From the NCBI GenBank assembly GCA_001247695.2, contig LGRX02035274.1, positions 1-64,000 of the forward strand: DNA of 64,000 nucleotides, written 5' to 3'. Of the stretch, positions 28,601-38,104 are shown one piece after another. Both the position numbers and the translations under genes were made by a program. The notes under the pieces were generated by a model. That model was not told the origin of the DNA and searched no databases. It worked only from the letters and a program-made list of their open reading frames with translations. The first letter of the stretch is position 1. Every line of letters begins with the position of its first letter. This DNA is from Cymbomonas tetramitiformis. Taxonomy: Eukaryota; Chlorophyta; Pyramimonadophyceae; Pyramimonadales; Pyramimonadaceae.

Positions 28601-31600
28601 ATGGCGACTGCTGCACCCGGAGCGTACGTCGGCACCGGCGGCGATGTGGGGGCCGCGCGCCCCCACGGTGTCGGTAGTCAACAGATGACCTCCGGATCCG
28701 GTCCCGGCACCAAGACCTTCGAGCCTTATTTCGGAGAGAACCCTAAGCCGTACATGCTCTCGCCTTACGATAGCTTCGGCCGAGAGAACTTTGCGCTTCC
28801 CGAGGCGTACTTGGGATACTCGCCTTACATGACGAACGTCATGATCAATCTCATCAAATCCGAGGACATGTGGCCGACGACAGTGCTTCCGTACAGAGAG
28901 ACGAAGGATACCTCCACCATCAAGTGGGACGAGATTCATTTCAACCGTCATTTGTTGGGGCCCGTGCCGGAGGAGGGCGTCAGTCGGTTGGTGAGTCAGG
29001 AGATGAACGAGAGACGCGACCACTACACGCGCTACGGTTTGGCGATGATTCTCGAGCACGGCTTCATGAACACCGACAAGGGTCGCATGTGCTACGTCAA
29101 CAATCTGCAGCAGATTCGGAACGCGGTGTTGGAGACCATCTACTTGGGCGTGCTCGAGTCTTTCCTGCGATGCAAGAATTACGACGAGGTGTGGAACGAA
29201 TGATTCGGTGGGGTCCGCTCCGCCTCGGCCTCTCGGAAGGCGATGATGATGGAGGTGGAAGATTGGGCCACCATTCAAAAAACGGAGCACGGTTGGGACC
29301 TGCTCGACAGCAGGTGCAAACGATTCATGCGATCAAAAAACGTGAATCCGGACACCTGGATCATCCCCGAAGGGCTCAAGCCGTACATCAGCCAAGTTCG
29401 CCGCGAGAATTACACTTACATGCTCGCGGGTCCCGAAGGCCCGCAAAACTTCAAGAGCGGTCTTAACGGCCAACCGGCCAACGTCGTAGACTCGCGGAAC
29501 GACTGCAAGATTTACGAGAGCAAAAGCTTCGAGTTGCCGGACATGAACGAACCGGTCGACGTCATGCGACGCAATCGAGCCATCGGAGAGTTTTATTTGA
29601 TGTGCGAGGACATCGAAGCGATCTCTCACAGCAATCGGAACTACGTCTCGTCACAGCGCAACATCGTGATATACGATGAGGATGTCGATAATTTCACGGA
29701 GATTCGACTTTTGGACGCTTTCACGAAGGACGCGCTTTTTGGAAACGATATGAACATAAAGCGCGCATACGACGATACCAAAATTCTTGTGCACTACGCC
29801 GGAGGAAATTCCGATCCTGCACCTGACAAGACGTACGATTACACGTTCGGGGACATCTCGGATGACTCTGACAGCGGGTGCACAGGACCGCCTCTGAGCG
29901 ACGCGACGATCGACATCTTCGCCAACACCTTCTTTAGTCCGGAGGATAAGCAGACCTTCGTCGAGGACTTTTGCAGGAATATGCCGATGTACTTACGCGA
30001 CATGCAGGTCGAGCATTACGAGATCAATACTTCCAACTTCAAAACTCAGCTCACGGAGGTGTTGAAGTGCATTCGGAAAACGCAGGAGACGAGTGTCGTC
30101 GATGAGGTCAGCTCCGCCAGAGAATGCTTGTGCAAGGCGGTGCGCGCGCTGTTCGCCAAGAGCAAGGACACCTACGCTTTCTGGATGTTCTGTCACTCCG
30201 TGGCAGCTTCGAAAATAGCTTCTCCGGAAGGTTCGTCAACACAGGCGCTTGAAGCTATCGACGACGCGTATCGGACGATGTACGTCGCTTTGATAAACTC
30301 GCGATCGGATGCCGAAGAGTTATCGTACCCACAGCCCCCGGAGATGACGGTGCAGTGCTTCCAACAAACGGTGTGCGCCGTTTTCGTGACGATCATGCGG
30401 TTAACCTGCCAAACCGAAGGTTTCTTGCGACTGTTTGACCAGTTGGAAAGTTCGGTGGAGCGCGTTTCGGGTGAGCTATGCGGACTTTGGTTCGACGGTT
30501 GCGACTCGACCTCCGCGAAGGTCGCGTACAGCACGCCCACGGTCGACCTTTTTAACGACATCACGAAAAATCGGGTGTTGATACGCAGCGAAAGTGACGC
30601 CGCATGCTACCCTTCACGCGAAGACGTTCCAAATCGCACCTTTCGAGCGGCCATGTTCATCGCGCGCGCGATGTTTCAGTACATGTCCGTCAGCCAGACC
30701 ATACGACGAGGCGATGCGTGCGATTGCGTTCCCGTCGGTTACAACACTTACAGGGGCGTTAAACTTTTAGCGGCAACGACAAACGAGCGCTTCTACGAGC
30801 GAGAGAGCTGCGCTAAGATGCTTCAATCGTACGGACATCTCAGGGAACAAACCGGTATGATTTTTAGCGAGACGAAGATGCATACTGATCCGGAGGACCT
30901 ATTCAACCTCGGCATCATGGGCCACAAGAAGCCCGGAAATGTGGTTGTCAACGTGCCAGCCGAACTTGTGGACCAATCAGATCCCCTGAACACGGTTTAT
31001 GTGAAGTACGACAAGCTGATGGAGCACTTCGAGCCTCAGTTTGAGAAACACTCTATCCAAGTGTGGGCGGATATGTGCATCGAGATGTCGTTGGCAGGGA
31101 ACACGAAAACAAAGACTTGCAGTATATACCGTATGCTCGAGGACCTGAAAGCCAAAGACTTTAGAGACGCCCCATCGAGTGGAAATACCCCCGATGATCA
31201 TCTAAATGCATTTTTGAGCACTATGAACGTCGATACGAACAACTGTCGCGAGGTGATGTACATGGACCCCAACACGAACGCATTGTACGAATTACTCAAG
31301 AATTACGTTGAAACCGCGCTCACTTCAGTTGATGAAGCAAAAACGTACAAGGGTGTAATAGCAGAAAACCATACAAAAGAATTTTTGATGGATCTTCGTG
31401 TAGCTGCACAGTACGCGTACTCGCTCGCGATTGGAAATGATTGTGACAACGCGAAGTGCTTGCGGGATGCCCTTAAAAGTATAAACGACGGGTTCGGCGA
31501 CTTTAATATGCTTGACGCGGCCGTACGAGATAAGCTTGCCGAACTTCACGGAGCGAGTCTCGTGCAGGTGCGATTTGATCTTGATCCAGCAACGGCAATC

Positions 31601-32869
31601 GAAACGGCAAAGGTGGCGCTTTTCAACGGTATGGTAGTAGTAAACCTGAAATTAGGAGACGGAAAAAATATGGAAGACGCGCGCGAGGCCTTGACGGAGA
31701 AGTACTCGATGTGTGCTGGTGCAAAGATAAGAACGGTATTCAAAGCGCCGACCTCGATTCGAACTGACAACGAAATCTTCACGCGAAACGACAGCGAGTT
31801 GGATTTGCACGCCTTCGTGCAGCATCTTGATTATTGTCGTGCTGTAGACGATGACCATCAACAATGCGATCGCTTGTACGACGCAACAGTTATCAGGCCA
31901 GATAGCGCGGCCATTGTTGCGATGGACGATTGCTTCAGTCTGGGAGTGTCTTCCCGTAGAGCGTCCATATCAGGGATCCCTTCCGTTTTATATTACTCTT
32001 CCGAAAAAAAAACGAGCAGAATAAGAGATGCTCTGACGAATTCGCGAGCGCACCTCCTCATAGTGCGTCTTTTGTTTTGCCAAACCAAAGTGACGCACGA
32101 GTTCCTTAAAAGCCTCATCTTACATGATATCATGTTTCCTTTCGGATACTTGTTGCTACGGCCCTATCAAACCTACGAGATGTGCACGGCGGTGTTGACA
32201 AAATCCGGGACGGAGACGGGGGAGACTTTGATTGGACATTACGACTTTCAGCTCAGCGACAACGTGGTCCAGAAGATGCATTACGGCAACTTTACGATCT
32301 ACGAAAAATCCATCGTATATCGCCCGATGAACGTGCACTTGGCCGAGGACATCTTTTGCGCCAATTACTTGGGTGGTGCCGGTTCCACCTTCCATGACCC
32401 AACTTCCAAAAGCGACAACGACCCTTTTTACGACAAGATCGATTCGCTCTACGCGTGCGCCATCGGATACGACGAACAGATAAAGGATAACCCGATTTCG
32501 GTGAATGGGCGCTTCGAGGACCATACGGGTTTGACCTCCATGAGAGAGCCCCATTTCAGTACGAGCAACACGTACAAGGGTCTCTACAATTTTCACGAAC
32601 AGACTCCACCAAGCGGTGATATGCCCTATTTCGATACGGCGAGTCGTGGAAACACCGTTTGCTTTCAGGGACATCAAGCGAGCTACAACCATTGCAGCGG
32701 TTACTTGGATCGAGTTACGCTAAACACCGGTCATTGGGGTGAGCGCGTCTATCCAGGATGTGGAAAAGTACGGCGAGGTCTGAGCAAGTATTTGGAGCCC
32801 GTAAATTATCACAATATGCGCAAAGGAGGCGGTGGCGCGATCGCCAGCGGTTTTGCATCCTTCGTGTGA
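28601..32869 (+). CDS. HK97-fold major capsid protein (mirusvirus type), with a 51-nt intron
   Basis: Two frames in the same phase are separated by TGA 29201-29203. Removing 29189-29239 (GTGTGG...GGAAG, 51 nt) deletes the stop and keeps phase: 196 + 1,209 = 1,405 aa. The N-terminal part (about 90-135: MWPTTVLPYRETKDTSTIKW then FNRHLLGPVPEEGVSRLV) is the N-arm/E-loop signature I associate with HK97-type capsids of mirusviruses. The middle ~800 aa would be the tower insertion. The C-terminus is aromatic-rich (TLNTGHWGERVYPG, SKYLEPVNYHNM) and ends in a Gly-rich tail. Alternatives to splicing are stop readthrough, two separate polypeptides, or a sequence error. It forms the icosahedral shell. 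The convergent neighbour ends at 33244. Confidence 0.8.
29189..29239 (+). other. Candidate intron in the capsid gene
   Basis: 51 nt, GAG|GTGTGG donor, CTCGGAAG acceptor, phase 0 on both sides; contains the only in-frame stop. No strong branch site (GAATGATT is a candidate). Confidence 0.5.
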
Positions 32870-33030
32870 GAGGAACTGGCCGAAGTGGGTTGCACTGCAA
32901 ACGATCCCGATATTCCATCTCCACTTATGATGCGAGAGGTTCCCGTCATAGTCGATTTGAGCAGCGGCCTATGCCACATTGTTTGCATTTATTGATCTGA
33001 GGCTGTTTTGTAATAAACGAGTACACGATA

Positions 33031-33054
33031 TCTCTCTCTCTCTCTCTCTCTCTC
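33031..33054. repeat. (CT)n microsatellite
   Basis: Twelve units, 160 nt past the capsid stop, in the convergent gap with the 33244 gene. Confidence 0.9.
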
Positions 33055-33125
33055 CCTGTCCGCGCTCCGAGACGTGCTCGTATCTTTGTATGTGGTGTCG
33101 ATCAACGCGTTCGACCGATCCGATC

Positions 33126-33168
33126 GTCGAAAAAGAAAAAAAAATAAAAAACCACGCCCTTTGGGCGT
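33126..33168 (-). terminator. Hairpin plus T-run, minus strand
   Basis: On the minus strand ACGCCC-AAA-GGGCGT (33168-33154) is followed by GG and a T-rich run (TTTTTTATTTTTTTTTC). It lies 76 nt past the stop of the 165-aa gene. On the plus strand the same A-run contains AATAAA (33143-33148), a possible poly(A) signal for the capsid gene. Confidence 0.45.
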
Positions 33169-33243
33169 ATGAGTAAATTAATTTCCCCGGCCCTACTCTG
33201 GACCGTGATCCGATCGTCGAGATGATTCCGAGATTCGCGTTTC

Positions 33244-33741
33244 TCAGGTGAGGAATTGGTCGCCGTAAGAATCTAAGCGTGATATAGGCGGTGGCCCTGA
33301 TAAGGGCAGTTCGTATCGCTTATAGAATATCGTGCGATGATATTGCCACCACAAAACCGTGAGACAGCATACAAAGAATATCGGCACACACATAACGTAA
33401 ACCTGGTTTTGCGCGAACCGTAAGCTGGAGTCGATGACGCGATAAAGCTCCCTTTCAGCGGTCTTCCACGCGTCTTGAAGCGCGAGAAGCGTCGCTCGTT
33501 GTGACAGTTGATCGTCCGTCGCTTCCTTGTGTATCAAGGTGCAATCGAGAAAATCTGTGGAATACCGCATCAGCTCGCCCTGATGATTGACGCACGCGGA
33601 ATAAAGCAAGCGGCGAGCTTCTAGCATCCGATGCCGCAGAGCGTGCGCGTGCGTTTGATATCGTTCCGCCACGTACAAACAGCTCATCGCTATGGGCACG
33701 ACGAGCAGGCTTCGTCGTACGAACGAAACACCCGGCAGCAT
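33244..33741 (-). CDS. Two-pass membrane protein, 165 aa
   Basis: ATG 33741. Hydrophobic segments at about 9-26 (VRRSLLVVPIAMSCLYVAE, signal-anchor-like) and 113-134 (VYVMCVPIFFVCCLTVLWW) flank a helical luminal or external loop with three Cys and regular heptads. A short Tyr/Pro-rich C-terminal tail includes LPLSGPPPISRL. No family is recognised. It is divergent from the heliorhodopsin; the TATA box between them (33867-33874) is 126 nt away. Could be a small envelope protein. Confidence 0.65.
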   Translation of the reverse strand: MLPGVSFVRRSLLVVPIAMSCLYVAERYQTHAHALRHRMLEARRLLYSACVNHQGELMRYSTDFLDCTLIHKEATDDQLSQRATLLALQDAWKTAERELYRVIDSSLRFAQNQVYVMCVPIFFVCCLTVLWWQYHRTIFYKRYELPLSGPPPISRLDSYGDQFLT

Positions 33742-33866
33742 CTCAATCGAAGCTTGTCACTCAAGCGGTCGCGGTCATCCGTCACATACCGCGCGACGCT
33801 CGCTGTTCGACAAATCGTGGGCACGCACCGCTCGTTTCGTATACACAGTTCGATGTCTCGGGAACG

Positions 33867-33874
33867 TATATATA
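33867..33874 (+). promoter_or_regulatory. TATATATA box of the heliorhodopsin gene
   Basis: 52 nt upstream of ATG 33926. Confidence 0.65.
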
Positions 33875-33925
33875 CCGTTCCGATATACGCATCGGAGGGC
33901 CTTCTCCGTCCGCCTTCGGCAAAGT

Positions 33926-35035
33926 ATGGCCAAAAAAAGCGAGGCGCTTCTTCACCTGATCATCTCGCTGGCTTTTTTTGTGCAAGGCGTGTGCGTTGCG
34001 ACTCTCACCCCTGATGGACAAATTTCTTTTACGATAAATCATACAAAGTATAGCGACGACGGTACAACGGCGAGGCGTCGAACGCGGGAGGTGTGCGAGT
34101 TCAACGTGGTTTCCATGGTTTATTTCTATTTGATGACAAGCGCCGCGCAGCACGCGGCGCAAGCGAATGTGGCCTATTTCTGTTCGGACGTGTTGAAAGC
34201 GTACAGAGATGGTTTCGGGGTGAACTGGATACGGTGGTCGGACTACGTTCTGACCGCTCCGGTGATGATGGTGGTCGTGGGCGTCGTGAACGGTATTTTC
34301 GATATGTTCACGCTCGTATCGCTGTTCGGCGCCGTCATGATCACGATCGTTCTCGGTGTGGTCTCCGATGTTTGCGCGACCCTCGCACGCGCGCCTCTCA
34401 ACGGCAACGCCTCGAATTCGGCGGTGTGCGCCGTCGTCGCGTCGCGCTCGAACGTCCCGGCGCCGGATGGCGAAGCGCTCCCTCGAATCGGGACACTTTT
34501 GATTCAGTCGTGGTTTGTGGCCCTTGCCGGCGTGATCTTCTACGTCGAGGACGCGAGGCTGCCCACTTACACCACGGTGGTGGCTTACATCGTGACGATG
34601 TACCTCGCGTTCGCGCTGTGGTCGACGCGCAACGGCATGCGTCGAGCCGATACGATAGTGACTCTCGCACAATCGGACGCGCGTGTGTACGCTCGGACGT
34701 TATTCTTTCTGGGAACGGTGCCGTGCGTATACGCCTGGGTCGTAATTTTTGTGACCTTTGCGTACGACCTTCATTTCAGCGATGGCCGCCCCCCGGATTT
34801 TGTATACGCCATCAATATCGTCTTGCTCGTTTTGTTTTTGGGGCCTTTTCCGTACGTGCACTACGCAAGCCTCCCCGGAGACGAGACCCCCCATACGAGC
34901 ACGAGCGATTTGAAACGTCGATGCGAAACGGCTCACGCTACCTTGGGTTTAGCGAGCAAGAGCGTCCTCGCGTGGATGGTGTATTGGGGCCTTCGGAGGA
35001 TGCAAGACGACGTGGCGGTAACAAACGACGGTTAA
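33926..35035 (+). CDS. Heliorhodopsin
   Basis: ATG 33926 is fixed by the TATA box 52 nt upstream; longer frames use non-ATG codons. 369 aa, seven hydrophobic segments. TM1 has LLHLIISLAFFVQGV, like heliorhodopsin TM1. TM3 is RWSDYVLTAPVMM (103-115). TM7 is LASKSVLAWMVYWG, with Lys345 as the retinal Schiff-base lysine in the heliorhodopsin S-K-S-x-L-A-W context. Loop insertions (27-57 and 155-188) make it longer than the ~250-270 aa usual for the family. At the TM3 counterion position, where heliorhodopsins usually carry Glu, there is Asp106, followed by the D-x3-T-x-P spacing of type-1 rhodopsins. Light sensing or ion conduction in the infected-cell membrane is inferred. Confidence 0.85.
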   Translation: MAKKSEALLHLIISLAFFVQGVCVATLTPDGQISFTINHTKYSDDGTTARRRTREVCEFNVVSMVYFYLMTSAAQHAAQANVAYFCSDVLKAYRDGFGVNWIRWSDYVLTAPVMMVVVGVVNGIFDMFTLVSLFGAVMITIVLGVVSDVCATLARAPLNGNASNSAVCAVVASRSNVPAPDGEALPRIGTLLIQSWFVALAGVIFYVEDARLPTYTTVVAYIVTMYLAFALWSTRNGMRRADTIVTLAQSDARVYARTLFFLGTVPCVYAWVVIFVTFAYDLHFSDGRPPDFVYAINIVLLVLFLGPFPYVHYASLPGDETPHTSTSDLKRRCETAHATLGLASKSVLAWMVYWGLRRMQDDVAVTNDG

Positions 35036-35404
35036 AGGCGGCCTTTCACGAAACCGGAATTGGGGTTCGACCACTGCGCGATGAGCGTCGGATGCGGTGG
35101 GTGTGGCTGTTGCACGTGTCGTTACGGAGGCGGGGTCGATCTTTCTGTGTACACGAGCAAGCAAGAAAGATCGCGTCGCAAATTCGTCTTCGAATCACGC
35201 ATTATCGTTTGTATTTCTACAGATAACAATACAAAGCGGTAAAAATATATACACTTCGCATGTCGACCAGACAAGCCTCTCTCTCTCTCTCTCTCTCTTT
35301 CTGTTCGCGACCATCATCGGCTCGTGCGTCTGTCTGCATTAATCGGCGGGTCGGTTCGGCCTATTACCGAAAAATAAAGGGAAAGAGACATCCGTTCACG
35401 GGGT
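35036..35404. other. Convergent intergenic region
   Basis: 369 bp with a (CT)n tract (35277-35299). A 53-codon plus-strand frame from ATG 35081 begins with a Cys/Gly cluster (SVGCGGCGCCTCRYGGG), but has no promoter and may be chance. An AATAAA at about 35373 could serve the heliorhodopsin transcript. Confidence 0.45.
35277..35299. repeat. (CT)n microsatellite
   Basis: About 11 units in the convergent gap between heliorhodopsin and the 811-aa glycoprotein. Confidence 0.9.
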
Positions 35405-37840
35405 TTATCCTGCTCTCTCTTTGGGGGGATTATTCTTTGTTTTGATGTAGTAGCTCATACCGACGATGCAGGCTGTGAAGAAAGCGATAAAGGCTAACAT
35501 TGCGATGACCGCATGAGAGAGAGCCTGATTCTCCGAGGTGAAAGTGTCGCTTTTGGCTTTGTGTTGAATCGAGACGTTGACGTGCACGTCGCTGGAGGAT
35601 GATCTCGTCGTGACGGTCAAGTTCACGGGGGTCACTCTGTAATCGGCGGTCGTCATGGTGAACTGGTTGTCGATCGCGTTTGTGCTTGCCGCCGGAGACC
35701 GACTCTCCACGACGAGCAGACGTCTGTTGGTGACGGTGTCGGAGAATGTACCCGCCGTGTAAGGCTCCACCTCCACGACCATACACACGCGCGTCTCGTA
35801 GCTGTCCACGCTTCTTCCGTTCGCAATTCTAAATTTGGGCATGAAGGGTAAGAAAATTACGTCCTGGGCTCCCTGCGCCTCGCGCAGTAAGTAGTTGGAG
35901 GTGAAGGGGCTCGTTTTTAGAAGCTCGTTGATCTGGAACATCGACTGGTCGACGTAGAAGGTGTTCTTATCGACGTCTTCGAGCAGATGACGCACCTGGG
36001 GCGAGAGGCGACCGGTGTAAACGTCAGATTCGGTGTCCGAGAATAGGGTACTGAGACCGATGATGCTGCCGCTGGCGCTGTAAGTGGTCAAACCGCAAGG
36101 ATCGGCGATGTCGATGGGCGCTTCGACCGTGTCTCCGGCTTGGTACGGCACAAACTGTTTCAGTTGTACCGCGTTCGCCATCAAGAACCCGGCGACGAGC
36201 TTGAGGTTATAACGCCCCATGTCGCCGGCGTTTTGCAAGCTTACAGCGCTGGCGATCGGAGTATCGACGGATACGGACTGCACGACCCGAGGAACGTCCA
36301 CGGTTCCGAACGCGTTGATCATGGACGTTCGGAGATCGGCGGTGGTCCACGTTCGACGGTCGATGCTCGGGATTTTCCCCTGCGGAATCTTGTATACCAC
36401 GCCGCGCAAAGGGGTTTCGTACTGGAAGTCGGTGATCGCTTCGAAGTTCATCGTCTGCGTGAAGATGGCGATGGGGTCGCGCGTGGGATCCGTCATCAGA
36501 GTGCCCGTGTTCACGTCCACGTAAGTGTGCGTGTAGTCGAACTGCAACGGCACGACCAAGTCGTCGTTCATGGTGAGGGCAGTCTTCATAGCGTCCTCGT
36601 ACACCACCAGGTAGCACACGACGCTCAGCGTTTGTTTATAGAAGGAACCGTCCTCGGAGGCGATCGTGTGCTGGAAGATGGTGTCGGACTCGAGGACGAG
36701 CGAAGGACCGCCGGAGCTGACGTTGCTCACGTCAGCTCCGACGTCGAGGCACGCGGTGCCGTCCGGTTGCATGACCCCGTTGGCGTTCGCCAGTCGAAAC
36801 GGCGAGGTGTCGCTCCCGATGCTGACATGCAAGCGGGAGATGTCTTTTTCGATCTTAGGCATGGCGGTGTGGTCCGCCTCCCTGTAGAAGACGAGGTCGA
36901 ACGCCAGTTTCACGAAGGATTCGCGGCGTCCTTCGGACAGCAAGGGGTTGATGCTGAGCAGTTTCGAATCTCCCATGATTTGTCGAAAGTTCTCGATAAA
37001 GTGGGCGCGGTATCCCTCCATCTGCGTCTCTTTCACGGAGAGCGCCGAGAAGACGCTCGAGCGCTGAAAGAGCTGGAATTGGTACGACGAGTAAAAGGTT
37101 TCCGGATAAGTGGTGGTCTTGGAGGTGGCGGTGATGAAGATTCGCATGGGGAAAGTGTAGAGCTGCCCTCCGTTCACCAGCTCCTTGACGACGCTGTTCG
37201 CGTCCAAGTTCACCGCGGAGAGCCAACGAGCGATGTTGAAGGTGACGAACCATTTAACCGAACCGAGACCGCATTGGCTTGGGGCGCCGGGGATGGGGGT
37301 GACCAGGGAGGTCCAGTTCACGTCGTTGCCACTGTACCGCGTCTGCAAGCATCGCCTCTTATCCGCGATCATGGCCACGTGAAGCACCGGGTCCTCCCGA
37401 TCGTCGATGTAGTAGTGTTGAGCGCGTTGCGCCTCGTTCATGTAGGTATCGTCGCAACGGTCGCTGATGAGGTCGGAGAATGCGCGAGCGCTCGGATCGA
37501 AGATCATATCCAGATGGCTCAAGGAGGTTTGTCCGGCTAACTTTTGGTTCGCGACCGTGAGGTTACCGAACACCAACGCGAAGGCGATCTCGTCCGCCTC
37601 ATCTTTGGCGGGTAGCGGGATGTCGATCTCCGCGCGAAGCTCGTCCCCCGGCGGCGTGGTCTGCACGCTCGTCACTCGAGGAACCCCGCATACCAGGGTC
37701 TTGTGCGAGGCGCTCTGCGTGATTTCCGTGTCGGTAAACTGTGCGCGCGCTAGAAGCGGCAATAGCGCGACTCGCATCAATGTCGAGACGAGCGGTGGGA
37801 AGATCACCCTCATTCTGAATAACCGAGCTTGCGCGGTCAT
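35405..37840 (-). CDS. Type I envelope-type glycoprotein, 811 aa
   Basis: ATG 37840, 54 nt from a ten-base TA box. N-terminal signal peptide (hydrophobic to about residue 33, ending ARAQ), large beta-rich ectodomain with scattered Cys and N-glycosylation sequons, one C-terminal membrane segment (HAVIAMLAFIAFFTACIVGM, about 778-800) and a short basic tail (KTKNNPPKERAG). The ectodomain resembles the C-terminal ~750 aa of giant A (47.4-49.5 kb): CGVP versus CGLP starts, DPCGLTTYS versus NLCGITSSM, then L-S-P-x-x-R-x-L-L versus DPKLRDLL in the same order. Likely a virion surface protein; no fusion-protein class is recognised. Confidence 0.75.
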   Translation of the reverse strand: MTAQARLFRMRVIFPPLVSTLMRVALLPLLARAQFTDTEITQSASHKTLVCGVPRVTSVQTTPPGDELRAEIDIPLPAKDEADEIAFALVFGNLTVANQKLAGQTSLSHLDMIFDPSARAFSDLISDRCDDTYMNEAQRAQHYYIDDREDPVLHVAMIADKRRCLQTRYSGNDVNWTSLVTPIPGAPSQCGLGSVKWFVTFNIARWLSAVNLDANSVVKELVNGGQLYTFPMRIFITATSKTTTYPETFYSSYQFQLFQRSSVFSALSVKETQMEGYRAHFIENFRQIMGDSKLLSINPLLSEGRRESFVKLAFDLVFYREADHTAMPKIEKDISRLHVSIGSDTSPFRLANANGVMQPDGTACLDVGADVSNVSSGGPSLVLESDTIFQHTIASEDGSFYKQTLSVVCYLVVYEDAMKTALTMNDDLVVPLQFDYTHTYVDVNTGTLMTDPTRDPIAIFTQTMNFEAITDFQYETPLRGVVYKIPQGKIPSIDRRTWTTADLRTSMINAFGTVDVPRVVQSVSVDTPIASAVSLQNAGDMGRYNLKLVAGFLMANAVQLKQFVPYQAGDTVEAPIDIADPCGLTTYSASGSIIGLSTLFSDTESDVYTGRLSPQVRHLLEDVDKNTFYVDQSMFQINELLKTSPFTSNYLLREAQGAQDVIFLPFMPKFRIANGRSVDSYETRVCMVVEVEPYTAGTFSDTVTNRRLLVVESRSPAASTNAIDNQFTMTTADYRVTPVNLTVTTRSSSSDVHVNVSIQHKAKSDTFTSENQALSHAVIAMLAFIAFFTACIVGMSYYIKTKNNPPKERAG

Positions 37841-37893
37841 GGACAGAGACGGGCGCGAACGGTGGCGCTTCTATACTCTCCAAGGTGTGTGCG

Positions 37894-37903
37894 TATATAT
37901 ATA
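37894..37903 (-). promoter_or_regulatory. TATATATATA box of the 811-aa gene
   Basis: 54 nt upstream of ATG 37840. Confidence 0.65.
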
Positions 37904-38047
37904 CACACACTGTCTCATCATTCCTAAAAAACTTCATCGGATTCTCGTGTTCGGTCCGTGCAGATTGATCACCCCGTCGTCTGCTTTTGCAGCGCGGTTC
38001 ATTTTTTTTTGTGAAAGGGTTCTACGTGAAGAGAGCGTCGATTCCTG

Positions 38048-38057
38048 TATAAATATA
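38048..38057 (+). promoter_or_regulatory. TATAAATATA box of giant A
   Basis: Only 5 nt before ATG 38063 but 47 nt before ATG 38105, which makes 38105 the better start. Confidence 0.6.
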
Positions 38058-38104
38058 CGTTCATGTCGCACACTCCATCGCGTCATTTATTTTCCGTGGC
38101 AAAC

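Noticed and set aside
34093..35226. 377-codon plus-strand frame overlapping the heliorhodopsin
   Set aside because: Arg/Ser-rich frame-shifted reading of the rhodopsin gene; the seven-helix frame with Lys345 and its own TATA box is the real one.
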